A DNA stretch of 64,000 nucleotides from Natranaeroarchaeum aerophilus (GTDB lineage: Archaea > Halobacteriota > Halobacteria > Halobacteriales > Natronoarchaeaceae): contig NZ_JAKRVY010000002.1 in assembly GCF_023638055.1 (NCBI RefSeq), forward strand, positions 372,001-436,000. The letters are read 5' to 3'. The notes under the pieces are model-generated. The model searched no databases. It saw only the letters and a program-made list of their open reading frames with translations, and was not told the origin of the DNA. How positions within the stretch are numbered: position 1 is the first letter of the stretch; each line of letters begins with the position of its first letter. A program made the translations under genes and the position numbers. Shown here piece by piece: positions 33,748-43,708 of this stretch.

Positions 33748-34266
33748 TCACTCCTTTTCGGAATACGAATCGAGTTTGCGAACGATCTTCGTGTAGACAT
33801 CTGGAGCGCAGTACCAGCCCTCATCGATCATTGTATCGATGACCTTTCGAGCTTCATCGGCGCTGATCGCACTGGACTGTGCAAATTTCAGGACCAGAAA
33901 GGCAGTTCCGCGAGTCGTGATTCCTTCCGTCGTTGCAACATCGCGACCGTAGGTTTCGTCCATCACTGCAATACCGTCGTGAATGTCAGCACACGCGAGG
34001 ACGGCAGCATCAGCCGCACTGAGGTTCGGATTCGACTCCAGTTGCGTCTGTGACTCGGTCATGTCAACTGCTTCGATGTCGAACTGGCCAGCTTCGACCT
34101 GCTGCTCGATTCGTCGACCATCCGTATACCCCGCCTCGATACCGTCTGTAACGACCTCCTCGTACACCTGTTCGGGAATTACGCGCGGGTCATCCAGGTG
34201 CCGGATGAGCGCCAGTCGTTCGGCCTTTGCGAGATAGATGAGCGGTGTCGCGTCGAAGACCCACAT
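33748..34266 (-). CDS. PIN-like toxin (DUF3368-type)
   Basis: The 172-residue protein begins MWVFDATPLIYLAKAERLAL, with the first acidic PIN residue at Asp 5. It has Glu residues in EEVVTDG, and later acids in LSAADAAVLACAD and VMDETYGRDVA, which together give the PIN metal-binding set. Such proteins act as RNases held in check by their partner. Its ATG directly abuts the TGA of the upstream antitoxin gene with no gap, giving translational coupling. Confidence 0.85.
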   Translation of the reverse strand: MWVFDATPLIYLAKAERLALIRHLDDPRVIPEQVYEEVVTDGIEAGYTDGRRIEQQVEAGQFDIEAVDMTESQTQLESNPNLSAADAAVLACADIHDGIAVMDETYGRDVATTEGITTRGTAFLVLKFAQSSAISADEARKVIDTMIDEGWYCAPDVYTKIVRKLDSYSEKE

Positions 34267-34557
34267 TCACAGTGCCTCGAGGTCGTCGTCAACGTGGTCC
34301 GCATCAACCCACGTGACATCGCGCTCTCTGGCGAGTTGCGCGAAGTCCCAGACGGACATTCCCGCCAGTTCGGCAGCCCTGCTGAACGTGACCTTGCCAG
34401 CTGAAAGCTGGTCCAGTGCCTGTTCACGTCGCCACTCTTCGAGCCCCTCGGAGAGAAATTTTCGGACTGCTGTGCTACGGTCCAGATTCTCGTCTTCGAG
34501 ATACGCGTCGAGCTCGGCCTCCAGCTCGTCAGGCACGCGTGCAGATATCGTTCCCAT
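34267..34557 (-). CDS. UPF0175-type antitoxin with ribbon-helix-helix start
   Basis: The 96-residue protein starts MGTISARVPDELEAELDAYLEDE, a ribbon-helix-helix DNA-binding segment, and continues with LSAGKVTFSRAAELAGMSVWDFAQLARERDV, the UPF0175 region typical of antitoxins paired with DUF3368 toxins. It should neutralise the adjacent PIN-like protein and repress the shared promoter, where a palindrome lies 12 bp upstream of its ATG. The start at 34557 leaves the operator outside the coding region. Confidence 0.86.
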   Translation of the reverse strand: MGTISARVPDELEAELDAYLEDENLDRSTAVRKFLSEGLEEWRREQALDQLSAGKVTFSRAAELAGMSVWDFAQLARERDVTWVDADHVDDDLEAL

Positions 34558-34569
34558 ACTGTATACAAA

Positions 34570-34584
34570 GTATGCATTGCATAC
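34570..34584. promoter_or_regulatory. Palindromic operator of the toxin-antitoxin pair
   Basis: GTATGCA-T-TGCATAC is a perfect 15-bp palindrome overlapping the TATA-like region of the antitoxin promoter. Ribbon-helix-helix antitoxins bind such sites as dimers, so autoregulation is likely. Confidence 0.62.
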
Positions 34585-34746
34585 AAACGCTTTGGTGGCC
34601 TGGACAACATGCCCCAGCATGTTCTCCACTTTCGGTGACTGAGTGTAGAAGGAGGGGCGGTGCTCTGTCGGGAGTCCGGACCCGTTTATCGTCTATATAT
34701 TTGTGAGTACCAAAGATATATTGAGAAGAGCCGTCTACAATCATGT

Positions 34747-35274
34747 ATGCCTGAGTTCGACCCGGCCCCTACCTCCGACGATACCCGGCGACGGTGGCAG
34801 GCGGGAACGGACACGTTTGGTCGTATCTACGACGTCGTCCTCGGGATAACGTCCCCAACCCCGTACACCGATATCGCCGAGCGTGCGGACTGTTCTCAAA
34901 ATGCCGCCAAAAAGCATCTCGACCGGCTGGCGGAGATGGGTATCGCTCACGTCAACAGCGACAGCCGCCCGGCGACATACGAGCGAAACGATGGGTATCT
35001 CGAATGGCAGGATGCCAGTCGGATCGCGGCCGAACTCTCGGTCGACGAGATTATCGACCGCGTTGAGGCGCTCGAATCCCAGCAAGCTGAGTACGAGGCC
35101 CAGTTCGAGACGACGGACCCGACAGATGTCTCCGTGTTTGATCACGGTGACCACGATACGATTCACGAGCGAATGACCGCCGTCAGCGAGTGGCAGGGTG
35201 TGATTCGAGATATCAGACTGTACGAACTGGCCCGCCAGCTCTCCCAGAACGACGGCCATCTCATTCCAGCGTAG
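34747..35274 (+). CDS. Winged-helix protein of a two-gene haloarchaeal module
   Basis: The 175-residue protein has a helix-turn-helix near residues 45-75 (SPTPYTDIAERADCSQNAAKKHLDRLAEMG), followed by RPATYERNDGYLEWQDASRIA and a long C-terminal helix with EALESQQAEYEAQF. It resembles a haloarchaeal family seen next to small proteins like the one downstream (possibly DUF7342, unverified). Two TATA-like boxes precede it; the nearer (34715-34722) fits a leaderless start at 34747. Its stop is immediately followed by the partner ATG. Confidence 0.8.
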   Translation: MPEFDPAPTSDDTRRRWQAGTDTFGRIYDVVLGITSPTPYTDIAERADCSQNAAKKHLDRLAEMGIAHVNSDSRPATYERNDGYLEWQDASRIAAELSVDEIIDRVEALESQQAEYEAQFETTDPTDVSVFDHGDHDTIHERMTAVSEWQGVIRDIRLYELARQLSQNDGHLIPA

Positions 35275-35724
35275 ATGAGTGGGCCACCGGAGGATCCACC
35301 AACTCATTCGACAGGCCCGCCGGATCGACAGACGCTGCGCCTGCTTGCGCGACACCTGTCGTCGGAGTCACTCCTCGTCGAGACCGCGTTCGACCCGGAT
35401 TCCTACGAACCCCGACTCCTTCGCGGGGTGCTCGATGCTGGACGATATCCGGACTCGGTGACAGCCGCCCGCCTCGATATTCGGTGGTTCACGACTGGTG
35501 ATTTCTCGATCCACTACGTCGAAGTCCACGAGGATGGAACGCGCTGGGAGTGTCGCTGGGATCGGCACCCGAACACGCACAACACGCGGTTGCACTTCCA
35601 CGAGCCACCATCCGCCGTCGAAGTAGCTGATCTCGATCTTCCGTCACTCCATCCACTCGACGTGTACTCGACCGTGCTTGCGGCGATCGAGGACCGTATC
35701 GAGACACTCTGGTCGGCACAATGA
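35275..35724 (+). CDS. Hypothetical partner protein of the winged-helix module
   Basis: The 149-residue protein contains [29 protein letters not shown] and [20 protein letters not shown], with several conserved-looking Trp, His and Arg residues, and ends in a helical stretch. I do not recognise a function. The start codon touches the stop of the upstream winged-helix gene, as in toxin-antitoxin operons, and the size fits a small effector protein. An RNase or DNA-modifying role would be speculation. Confidence 0.74.
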   Translation: MSGPPEDPPTHSTGPPDRQTLRLLARHLSSESLLVETAFDPDSYEPRLLRGVLDAGRYPDSVTAARLDIRWFTTGDFSIHYVEVHEDGTRWECRWDRHPNTHNTRLHFHEPPSAVEVADLDLPSLHPLDVYSTVLAAIEDRIETLWSAQ

Positions 35725-35839
35725 TTTCGTACGGGGCAGAGCATGCCAGAGCCATCCCCGGCCCCGCTGGCTCAACGGGTCAGCCGCCAACCACCACAGA
35801 TGGGGAGATTCAATAGGCATCGGCTACCGTTGGTACACA

Positions 35840-36766
35840 ATGCGGAACGAGCACCTCATAACGGCCAAACAGTTATCGCGGGAGGACATCGAGACGGTCC
35901 TCGACCGGGCGGCCGAGATCGCGGCCGATCCGTCCGCCGTCAACGACCGTCACGCCGACACGTTGCTCGGGTTGCTCTTTTTCGAGCCGAGCACCCGGAC
36001 CAAGATGAGTTTCGAGGCGGCGATCAAACGACTGGGCGGGGATGTCGTCGACATGGGCTCGGTCGACTCCTCCAGCGTCTCGAAGGGTGAGAGCCTCGCC
36101 GACACCGTCCGCGTCATTCAGGGCTACGCCGACGCACTCGTACTGCGCCATCCCCGGCAGGGATCGGCGAAGATGGCCAGCGAGTTCGTCGACGTACCGC
36201 TGGTCAACGCGGGCGATGGTGCAGGCCATCACCCCAGCCAGACGTTGCTCGACCTCTACACGATGCGTGAGGCAAACGGGCTGGACGATCTGACCATTGG
36301 GATCATGGGCGATCTGAAGTACGGTCGGACCGTCCACTCGCTGGCAAACGCGCTGACGAACTTCGACGTCCGCCAGCACTTCATCAGTCCGGAGAGCCTC
36401 CAGCTCCCCCGGAGCGTCCGGTACGATCTCCATCAGGAGGGTGCGTCGGTCCGGGAACACACCGACCTCGACGAGATCCTGCCGGAACTCGACGTGCTCT
36501 ACGTCACGCGCATCCAGCGCGAACGGTTCCCCGACGAGAACGAGTATCACGCCGTTGCGGGCGAGTACCAGATCGACGCCGAGACGCTCGAAGCGGCCAG
36601 CGACGATCTGACGATCATGCATCCCCTTCCCCGCGTCGACGAGATCGCGCCGGAGATCGACGAGACCGACCACGCCAGCTATTTTTCGCAGGCGCACAAC
36701 GGCGTCCCCGTCCGGATGGCGCTGCTGGATCTCCTGCTCTCAAATGAGGAAGGTGATGCCGAATGA
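35840..36766 (+). CDS. pyrB: Aspartate carbamoyltransferase catalytic subunit
   Basis: PyrB condenses carbamoyl phosphate with aspartate at the first committed step of pyrimidine synthesis. The carbamoyl-phosphate loop [32 protein letters not shown] and [10 protein letters not shown] are all present in 308 residues, the normal length. The start [10 protein letters not shown] was chosen because the longer reading overlaps the upstream gene with non-conserved sequence. It overlaps pyrI by 4 nt (ATGA), giving the dodecameric PyrB-PyrI enzyme. Confidence 0.96.
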   Translation: MRNEHLITAKQLSREDIETVLDRAAEIAADPSAVNDRHADTLLGLLFFEPSTRTKMSFEAAIKRLGGDVVDMGSVDSSSVSKGESLADTVRVIQGYADALVLRHPRQGSAKMASEFVDVPLVNAGDGAGHHPSQTLLDLYTMREANGLDDLTIGIMGDLKYGRTVHSLANALTNFDVRQHFISPESLQLPRSVRYDLHQEGASVREHTDLDEILPELDVLYVTRIQRERFPDENEYHAVAGEYQIDAETLEAASDDLTIMHPLPRVDEIAPEIDETDHASYFSQAHNGVPVRMALLDLLLSNEEGDAE

Positions 36767-37221
36767 GTGACCACGAACTCCGCGTCAGCAAGATCCGCAA
36801 CGGCACTGTGATCGATCACGTCCCCGGCGGCCAGGCACTGAACGTCCTCGCCATTCTGGGGATCGATGGCACCGGCGGCGAGCAGGTCAGCATCGGGATG
36901 AACGTCCCCAGCGATCGGCTCCCAGCCAAGGACATCGTCAAGGTGGAGGGGCGCGAACTCAGCCAGAACGAGGTCGACGTCCTCTCGCTGATCGCCCCCG
37001 ACGCAACGATCAACATCGTCAGCGAGTACGACGTCGTCGACAAACGACGGCTCGACCGTCCCGAACACGTCGAGGGCGTCCTCGCGTGTCCGAACCGCAA
37101 CTGTATCACGACTGACGACGAACCCGTCGACTCGAAGTTCGAGGTGCTAGACGACGAGGTTCGGTGTGTCTACTGTAATACGATCATCCGCGATAACCTG
37201 ACCGAGCATATCGGAAATTGA
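36763..37221 (+). CDS. pyrI: Aspartate carbamoyltransferase regulatory subunit
   Basis: PyrI binds nucleotide effectors and transmits allosteric control to PyrB. The 152-residue protein has the nucleotide-binding N-domain ([24 protein letters not shown]) and the C-terminal zinc site with four cysteines in CPNRNC and CVYC. It overlaps pyrB by ATGA, so both chains come from one transcript. Confidence 0.96.
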   Translation: MSDHELRVSKIRNGTVIDHVPGGQALNVLAILGIDGTGGEQVSIGMNVPSDRLPAKDIVKVEGRELSQNEVDVLSLIAPDATINIVSEYDVVDKRRLDRPEHVEGVLACPNRNCITTDDEPVDSKFEVLDDEVRCVYCNTIIRDNLTEHIGN

Positions 37222-37293
37222 GGCCGACGGGGGCTGTAGTCTCCCTCGATTCCCACCCCAGAACATAAACCGTCTGGCCGTAGACGCTCCAGT

Positions 37294-37677
37294 ATGCAGA
37301 TTCATCACACGGGAATCGCGACGCATGATGCCGGCCGGCTGATCGATCTGTACGGCGACCTCTTCGACGTGCCGGTCGTCCACGAGGAGGAGTTCGACGG
37401 CCTTCGAGTCGTCTTCCTCGATCTCGGGAACGGCTATTTCGAGCTGCTCGAGCCCGTCAAACATGCGACCGTCGCCCGATTCCTCGACAGGCACGGCCCC
37501 GGCGTCCACCACGTCGCCGTGGCGACCGAGGATATCGAGGCAGCCCTGCAGACAGCCAGGGAACGCGGGATCGAGTGTATCGACGACGACCCCCGAGAGG
37601 GCGCGTGGGGCCACGATGTCGCCTTCCTGCACCCGAACGATACGGGCGGCGTCCTGTTCGAGTTCGTCGAGCAGTGA
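37294..37677 (+). CDS. mce: Methylmalonyl-CoA epimerase
   Basis: The enzyme interconverts (S)- and (R)-methylmalonyl-CoA between propionyl-CoA carboxylase and the mutase. The 127-residue glyoxalase-fold protein has paired metal ligands: His in HHTGIATHD, Glu in GYFELLEP, His in GVHHVAVATEDIEAAL and Glu in LFEFVEQ. The carboxylase genes are 18 kb away at 55443-60167, so they are unlinked in the operon sense. Other vicinal-oxygen-chelate functions are less likely. Confidence 0.9.
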   Translation: MQIHHTGIATHDAGRLIDLYGDLFDVPVVHEEEFDGLRVVFLDLGNGYFELLEPVKHATVARFLDRHGPGVHHVAVATEDIEAALQTARERGIECIDDDPREGAWGHDVAFLHPNDTGGVLFEFVEQ

Positions 37678-37794
37678 TTGAGCGGCTCCTCCTCACCCCC
37701 CGCATACATTACCTAGGTCGCAGATACGAATCCATGTATGTTACAGCGGACCGCAGGTCAGCAGAAGATCGGCAGGTATTATAAGGGGAATAGT

Positions 37795-37830
37795 AACCAT
37801 AAATATGGTTTGGGGGAAGGCTTATATATA
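37795..37830 (+). promoter_or_regulatory. Promoter and operator-like dyad of the prkA operon
   Basis: An inverted repeat AACCAT-AAAT-ATGGTT (37795-37810) ends 10 bp before the strong TATA box CTTATATATA (37821-37830). Predicted initiation near 37855 leaves an unusually long leader of about 190 nt before prkA. The 37678-38043 gap of 366 bp contains this promoter, the leader and possible short reading frames, and no clear larger gene. Confidence 0.6.
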
Positions 37831-37964
37831 TCGGATTCTGTGACTAGTATACGACTCGGTGACCGCCCACCGGACCCCGACCCGGACTTCGACGCATCTT
37901 GCACTGTTGAGTCGTTTACTGCTGAGCGCCTCGTTGCGCGGAACAGTCTGGGGAGTGATAGCAT

Positions 37965-38060
37965 ATGACAGAACTGATCCGAACCGACGGCAACCAACTC
38001 GCAGCAGAACCAGCGACCACGAACGGCAAAGCAAGGGGGAGCCATGACCGGAGACACTGA
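37965..38060 (+). CDS. Possible 31-residue leader ORF before prkA
   Basis: An ATG at 37965 opens a frame starting MTELIRTDGNQLAAEP that overlaps the prkA start by 17 nt. It overlaps by ATGA the end of another short frame that could begin with GTG at 37840. Neither has recognisable homologues. They may be regulatory leader peptides or chance reading frames; this is weak support. Confidence 0.25.
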   Translation: MTELIRTDGNQLAAEPATTNGKARGSHDRRH

Positions 38061-40116
38061 AACGCTCGACGAGCTAAGCAAGGAGTACAGGGAATCAATA
38101 CCAGGAGACCTTCGCGAGAGCAGATCCTTCGACTGGTATCTCGACGAGGTGTACGAGGACCCGAAGATCGCCCGCAACGCCCACCAGCGCGTCGCGGACA
38201 TGTTCGACCACTACGGGACCGAGTACGACGAGGAAGCAGGTGTCGTTGAGTACCATCTCGCATCGGAGGATCCGCTCCACGACGGGGAGAACCGCTTTTT
38301 CGGCCGCGTGATCCACGAGTCGATGCACGAGTTCGTCAACAAAGTCAAAAGCGGTGCCCGACGGCTCGGCCCCGAGCGTCGTATCAAGCTACTGCTCGGT
38401 CCCGTGGGATCGGGCAAATCCGCGTTCGACCAGCAGGTCCGGCGCTACTTCGAGGACTACACGATGCAGGAGGAGGGACGGATGTACACGTTCCGCTGGA
38501 CCGACCTCTGCTCGGTAATCGACGATCAGGATCCCGCCGACGATACGGTTCGCTCGCCGATGAACCAGGAGCCACTGGTCCTCCTGCCGCTTGAACAGCG
38601 CCAGCAGGTTATCGACGGGCTAAACGAGCGCCTCGATGCGCCCTATACGATCCGCAACGAGCAGAGTCTGGATCCGGAAAGCGAGTTCTATATGGACCGA
38701 TTGTTGGCCCACTACGACGACGACCTCCAGAAGGTGCTCGACAAACACGTCGAGATCATCCGGCTCACCGCCGACGAGAACAAACGGCAGGCGCTGGAGA
38801 CGTTCGAACCAAAGGACAAGAAAAACCAGGACGAGACCGAACTCACCGGCGACGTCAACTACTCGAAAATCGCCGTCTACGGCGAGTCCGATCCGCGTGC
38901 GTTCGATTACTCGGGCGCGTTCTGTAACGCAAATCGCGGCATCTTCTCCGGCGAGGAACTGCTGAAACTCCAGCGGGAGTTCCTCTATGACTTCCTGCAC
39001 GCCAGCCAGGAACAGACGATCAAGCCCAAGAACAACCCGCGGATCGACATCGACCAGGTGATCGTCGGGCGGACGAACATGCCCGAGTACAAGGACAAAA
39101 AGGGCGACGAGAAGATGGAGGCCTTTAACGACCGCACCAAGCGGATCGACTTTCCCTACGTCCTCTCCTACGAGGACGAGGCCGAGATCTACTGGAAGCT
39201 GCTGGGGAACGCGGACGTGCCCGACATCCACGTCGAACCGCACACGCTGGAGATGGCAGGGCTCTTTTCGGTTCTCACCCGGATCGAGGAACCCGACACC
39301 GACACGGTCGATCTCCTCCAGAAGGCGAAAGCCTACAACGGCGAGGACGACGAGACCGACGACGTCGACCTGAAAAAGCTCCGCGAGGAAGCCGCCGCGA
39401 AAGCCGAGATCGGCGAGGGGATGGAGGGGATCTCGCCGCGATTCATCGGCGACGAGATCGCCGAGGCGATCATGGACAGCAAACACCGCGGCCGTGACTT
39501 CCTCTCGCCGCTGATCGTCTTCAACTTCTTCGAGGAGAACCTGGAACACCACGGCTCGATCGCCGAGGACCGATTCGATACGTACTATCGCTACCTCGAA
39601 CGCGTCCGTGAGGAGTACCGCGAGCGCGCCATCGAAGACGTCCGGCATGCACTGGCCTACGACGTCGACGAGATCCGACGGCAGGGCGAAAAGTACATGG
39701 ATCACGTGATGGCCTACATCGACGACGACACCGTCGAGGACGAGATCACGGGCCGCGAACAGGAGCCCGACGAAACGTTCCTGCGAAGCGTCGAGGAGAA
39801 ACTCGACATTCCCGAGGACCGCAAGGACGACTTCCGCCAGGAGGTCTCGAACTGGGTCTCCCGACGTGCTCGCGAGGGCGAAGCGTTCAACCCACAGGAC
39901 AACGAGCGCCTGCGCCGTGCGCTCGAACGCAAACTCTGGGAGGACAAGAAACACAACATCAACTTCTCGGCGCTGGTCAGCGCGAACGAGTTCGACGACG
40001 ACGAGCGGTCGGCGTGGATCGACGCGCTGCTCAAGCAGGGATACAGTGAGGATGGCGCGCGCGAAGTGCTGGAGTTCGCCGGTGCCGAGGTCGCCAAATC
40101 CGAGCTGGAGGAGTGA
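38044..40116 (+). CDS. prkA: PrkA-family serine protein kinase, copy 1
   Basis: The 690-residue protein has an AAA-type N-terminal domain with Walker A GPVGSGKSAFDQQ (about 119-131) after the family entry RSFDWYLDEVYEDPKIARNAHQR, and a C-terminal kinase-like region. It is the counterpart of bacterial YeaG/PrkA, active in starvation and stationary phase together with YeaH and SpoVR. The ATG at 38044 follows GGGGGAGCC. It is the first gene of a four-gene unit with a second PrkA-like protein one codon downstream. Confidence 0.93.
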   Translation: MTGDTETLDELSKEYRESIPGDLRESRSFDWYLDEVYEDPKIARNAHQRVADMFDHYGTEYDEEAGVVEYHLASEDPLHDGENRFFGRVIHESMHEFVNKVKSGARRLGPERRIKLLLGPVGSGKSAFDQQVRRYFEDYTMQEEGRMYTFRWTDLCSVIDDQDPADDTVRSPMNQEPLVLLPLEQRQQVIDGLNERLDAPYTIRNEQSLDPESEFYMDRLLAHYDDDLQKVLDKHVEIIRLTADENKRQALETFEPKDKKNQDETELTGDVNYSKIAVYGESDPRAFDYSGAFCNANRGIFSGEELLKLQREFLYDFLHASQEQTIKPKNNPRIDIDQVIVGRTNMPEYKDKKGDEKMEAFNDRTKRIDFPYVLSYEDEAEIYWKLLGNADVPDIHVEPHTLEMAGLFSVLTRIEEPDTDTVDLLQKAKAYNGEDDETDDVDLKKLREEAAAKAEIGEGMEGISPRFIGDEIAEAIMDSKHRGRDFLSPLIVFNFFEENLEHHGSIAEDRFDTYYRYLERVREEYRERAIEDVRHALAYDVDEIRRQGEKYMDHVMAYIDDDTVEDEITGREQEPDETFLRSVEEKLDIPEDRKDDFRQEVSNWVSRRAREGEAFNPQDNERLRRALERKLWEDKKHNINFSALVSANEFDDDERSAWIDALLKQGYSEDGAREVLEFAGAEVAKSELEE

Positions 40117-40118
40117 CG

Positions 40119-42401
40119 ATGTCCCGAGGAGAAAAGTTCGTCAGCGAGGCAGACACCGCCCTCGAAGGGGCCTACGAGGAGCCCAGAGCACTGGCCGAGT
40201 ACGTCGACCGCGTCTTCGAACGCCCGAGGATCGCCTCCCATGCGACCAAGTATCTGGTCGAGGCGATCGAATCACAGGGCACCAGAACGGTGATCGAAGA
40301 GGGCGAGGAAAAAGAGCGCTATCGCTTCTTCGATGATCCCCACAACGACGGCGAGCACGCGATCCTCGGCAACACCGAGGTGCTCAACGCCTTCGTCGAC
40401 GATCTGCGAACGATCGCCGCCGAACGCGGCAAAGGCGAGAAGATCATCTGGTTCGACGGGCCGACGGCGACCGGGAAATCCGAACTCAAACGCTGTCTGA
40501 TCAACGGATTGCGCGAGTACTCCAAGACAGAGGAAGGGCGTCGCTACACCATCGAATGGAACGTCGAGGGCGCGGTCGATACGCGCGGTCTGAGCTACGG
40601 GAGCGAGCGCCGCTCCGACGAGGACGACTGGTACGAGAGTCCCGTTCAGGCGCATCCGCTGTCGGTGTTCCCCGACGACGTCCGGGCGGAGCTACTGACC
40701 GAGATCAACGAGGCCTCGGACGCTCACGTCGATCTGCACGTCGACACGCGTCTCGATCCGTTCTCGCGGGAAGCCTACGAGTACTTGGAAGAACAGTACC
40801 GCCGATCGGGACAGTCCGGCGAACTGTTCTCGGCGATCACCGATCCCGATCACCTCAGGGTGAAAAACTACGTCGTCGACGTCGGGCAGGGGATCGGTGT
40901 CCTCCACTCCGAGGACGAGGGCCATCCCAAACAGCGACTGGTCGGCTCGTGGATGCAGGGTATGTTACAGGAGCTGGACTCCCGCGGACGAAAGAACCCG
41001 CAGGCGTTCAGTTACGACGGTGTACTCTCGCAGGGCAACGGGCTCCTCACGATCGTCGAGGACGCCGCCCAGCACGCCGACTTGCTCCAGAAGCTACTGA
41101 ACGTCCCCGACGAGCGAACGGTCAAACTCGACAAGGGGATCGGGATGGATCTCGATACGCAGCTGTTGATTATCTCGAACCCGGATCTGGAAGACCAGCT
41201 CAACCAGCACGCCGACCGTAACGGGGCGGACCCCCTGAAGGCGCTCAAGCGCAGGCTCGATAAACACGAGTTTGCCTACCTGACGAACGTCTCGCTGGAG
41301 ACCGAACTCATCCGGCGGGAGCTGACCGGCGAGATGTCGGTCTGGGAGACCGATGAGTACGACGAACTGGAAGCGAAGATCCGCGAGCCGGTCACGATGG
41401 ACCTGCGGGGAGCCAACGGCGAGATCCGCGAACGCGAACTCGCCCCGCACGCCATCCAGGCCGCGGCGATGTACGCGGTCGTGACGCGGCTCGACGATGG
41501 GGATCTGCCCGCAGGGATCGATCTCGTCGACAAGGCGGTCCTCTACGATCGCGGGTATCTGGAGGACGGCGACGAACGCCGTCAGAAAGACGAGTTTGTC
41601 TTCGACGACGTCGGAAGCGGCAAGCAGGGAATCCCGGTGACGTTTACACGGGACGTGCTTGCCGAACTCCTGCAGGCGGAGACTGACCGGCATCACCCCG
41701 ACCTCCCCGTCGAGTCAGTCGTCATGCCCCGCGACGTGTTGAACGCGATGGCCGAAGAGCTGTCGGAGGCTCCGATGTTCTCGGCTGGCGAAAGTGCGGA
41801 GTTCGAGAACCGTGTCGTCCCGGTGAAAAACTACCTGTTTAGCCAGCAGGAGGCGGATGTCCTCGAGGCCATGCTCCACGACAATCGGGTCGACAAGGAG
41901 ACGGTCGGCGAGTACGTCGAACACGTCTACGCCTGGGCGACCGACGAGCGGATCACCAACGACCGGGGCGAACGCATCGAACCGGACCCCCTGAAGATGA
42001 AGCTGTTCGAGGTCGAACGGATGGGCCGGTTCGCCGAGAGTGATTACGAGGGCAACCAGCCCTCGACCGCCGTCGCCGAGTTCCGGCGGAGCAAAATCAT
42101 CACGTCGCTGAACCGCCACGCCTGGGAGCACCGCGACGAGGATTTCTCGGTATCGGATGTCGACCTGACGTCGATCCCGATCATTCGGAGCCTCCTGGAG
42201 AGCTACGACTGGGACGACGTCGACCGGATCTACGAGGACTTCGATCCGAGCCAGTGGTCGGATCCACCGGCGGACACGGAGACGGAGAGAGTGAAACGAC
42301 AAACGATCGATACCATGATTGATCTGTTCGACTACACGGCGGCGTCGGCCGAGCTGACGAGCCGCCACGTCGTCGGCCAGATCGCGTACAAGTGGGAATA
42401 A
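40119..42401 (+). CDS. PrkA-family protein kinase, copy 2 (divergent paralogue)
   Basis: The 760-residue protein shares the PrkA layout: [26 protein letters not shown] near the N-terminus, Walker [16 protein letters not shown] at about 112-126, and [20 protein letters not shown]. Its sequence is clearly diverged from copy 1. It starts 2 bp after copy 1 ends, and its stop overlaps the next start by one base (TAATG), so strong co-translation is likely. A heteromeric kinase or kinase-pseudokinase pair is inferred. The ATG at 40119 was preferred over a GTG two codons earlier. Confidence 0.9.
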   Translation: MSRGEKFVSEADTALEGAYEEPRALAEYVDRVFERPRIASHATKYLVEAIESQGTRTVIEEGEEKERYRFFDDPHNDGEHAILGNTEVLNAFVDDLRTIAAERGKGEKIIWFDGPTATGKSELKRCLINGLREYSKTEEGRRYTIEWNVEGAVDTRGLSYGSERRSDEDDWYESPVQAHPLSVFPDDVRAELLTEINEASDAHVDLHVDTRLDPFSREAYEYLEEQYRRSGQSGELFSAITDPDHLRVKNYVVDVGQGIGVLHSEDEGHPKQRLVGSWMQGMLQELDSRGRKNPQAFSYDGVLSQGNGLLTIVEDAAQHADLLQKLLNVPDERTVKLDKGIGMDLDTQLLIISNPDLEDQLNQHADRNGADPLKALKRRLDKHEFAYLTNVSLETELIRRELTGEMSVWETDEYDELEAKIREPVTMDLRGANGEIRERELAPHAIQAAAMYAVVTRLDDGDLPAGIDLVDKAVLYDRGYLEDGDERRQKDEFVFDDVGSGKQGIPVTFTRDVLAELLQAETDRHHPDLPVESVVMPRDVLNAMAEELSEAPMFSAGESAEFENRVVPVKNYLFSQQEADVLEAMLHDNRVDKETVGEYVEHVYAWATDERITNDRGERIEPDPLKMKLFEVERMGRFAESDYEGNQPSTAVAEFRRSKIITSLNRHAWEHRDEDFSVSDVDLTSIPIIRSLLESYDWDDVDRIYEDFDPSQWSDPPADTETERVKRQTIDTMIDLFDYTAASAELTSRHVVGQIAYKWE

Positions 42402-43708
42402 TGGGACTACAGGACGATCTCGACCGGTTCAGGGAAGTGGGCGAACAGCGCCGTGAAGACCTCGCCGAGTTCATCCAGTACGGCGATTTGAGCGGGAGCG
42501 GTCGGGACGAGGTGAAGATCCCGATCAAGATCGTCGACCTCCCCTCGTTCGAGTACGATCAGCGCGATCAGGGCGGCGTCGGACAGGGGAAGGGTGAGGT
42601 CGGCGACCCGGTCGGCCCCCCCGAACCGGAGCCGGGCGACGGTGACGAGGACGGCGACCCCGGCGAGGAAAGCGGTGAACACGAGTACTACGAGATGGAC
42701 CCCGAGGAGTTCGCCGAGGAGCTCGACGAACGACTTGGCCTGGACCTGGAGCCAAAGGGCAAGAAGGTCGTCGAGGAGAAGGAGGGCCCTTACACCGATC
42801 TCACGCGGAGCGGCCCGGACTCGACGCTGGACTTCGAGCGCATGTTCAAGGAGGGGCTCAAGCGAAAGCTCGCGATGGACTTCGACGAGGAGTTCCTTCG
42901 CGAGGTGCTGAAGATCGACGGCTGGGGGGCCCAGCAGGTCTTCGAGTGGGCGCGCCGCGAGAACATCCCCGTCTCGAAGCCGTGGATCGAGGAGGCCTAC
43001 GACGAGGTCTCGGACGACGAACTCGATACGTGGGAGAGCTTCGAGGAGCTACAGGCGAACGTCGAGCGCGAACCGGTCCAGCGGAAGATCCGGCGCGAGG
43101 GGCTCACACACGTCCCACTGCGCCGTGAAGACGAGCGGTACAGGCATCCCGAGATCATCGAGGAGAAAGAAAAGAACGTCGTCGTGGTGAACATCCGCGA
43201 TGTCTCCGGCTCGATGCGCCAGAACAAACGGGAGCTGGTCGAGCGGACGTTCACGCCACTTGACTGGTATCTCCAGGGCAAGTACGACAACGCCGAGTTC
43301 GTCTACATCGCCCACGACGCCGAGGCATGGGAGGTCGACCGCGACGAGTTCTTCGGAATCCGTTCGGGCGGCGGGACGAAGATCTCTGCGGCCTACGAAC
43401 TCGCCGACGCACTGCTGGAGGAGTACCCCTGGCACGAGTGGAACCGGTACGTGTTCGCTGCCGGGGACAGCGAGAACTCCTCGAACGATACCGAATCCGG
43501 CGTGATACCGCTGATGGAGTCGATTCCGGCCAACCTGCATGCCTACGTCGAGACCCAGCCGAGCGGTAACGCGGTCAACGCGACCCACGCCAAAGAGCTG
43601 GAGAGCCATTTCGACGAGGACGGCAACGTGGCGGTGGCCTACGTCTCCGGACAGGACGACGTCGTCGATGCCATAGAGGAGATCCTCAGCACGGAGAGCG
43701 ACTCATGA
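42401..43708 (+). CDS. YeaH/YhbH family VWA-like protein (DUF444)
   Basis: The 435-residue protein begins [24 protein letters not shown] and has a long acidic, Gly-rich region, then a von Willebrand A-type domain with the metal-site motif NIRDVSGSM near residue 266. YeaH-type proteins work with PrkA/YeaG kinases and SpoVR in bacteria. It overlaps the upstream stop by one base and the SpoVR start by 4 nt (ATGA). It could be a kinase substrate or scaffold. Confidence 0.9.
   Translation: MGLQDDLDRFREVGEQRREDLAEFIQYGDLSGSGRDEVKIPIKIVDLPSFEYDQRDQGGVGQGKGEVGDPVGPPEPEPGDGDEDGDPGEESGEHEYYEMDPEEFAEELDERLGLDLEPKGKKVVEEKEGPYTDLTRSGPDSTLDFERMFKEGLKRKLAMDFDEEFLREVLKIDGWGAQQVFEWARRENIPVSKPWIEEAYDEVSDDELDTWESFEELQANVEREPVQRKIRREGLTHVPLRREDERYRHPEIIEEKEKNVVVVNIRDVSGSMRQNKRELVERTFTPLDWYLQGKYDNAEFVYIAHDAEAWEVDRDEFFGIRSGGGTKISAAYELADALLEEYPWHEWNRYVFAAGDSENSSNDTESGVIPLMESIPANLHAYVETQPSGNAVNATHAKELESHFDEDGNVAVAYVSGQDDVVDAIEEILSTESDS

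Noticed and set aside
37738-37968. 76-residue open frame before prkA
   Set aside because: Its start lies upstream of the strong TATA box at 37821, and the sequence shows no domain. Only a shorter GTG-started part could be transcribed, and support is weak.
38620-39954. 444-residue frame opposite prkA
   Set aside because: Composition rich in Val/Leu/Asp mirrors the acidic sense gene; no motif and no promoter.
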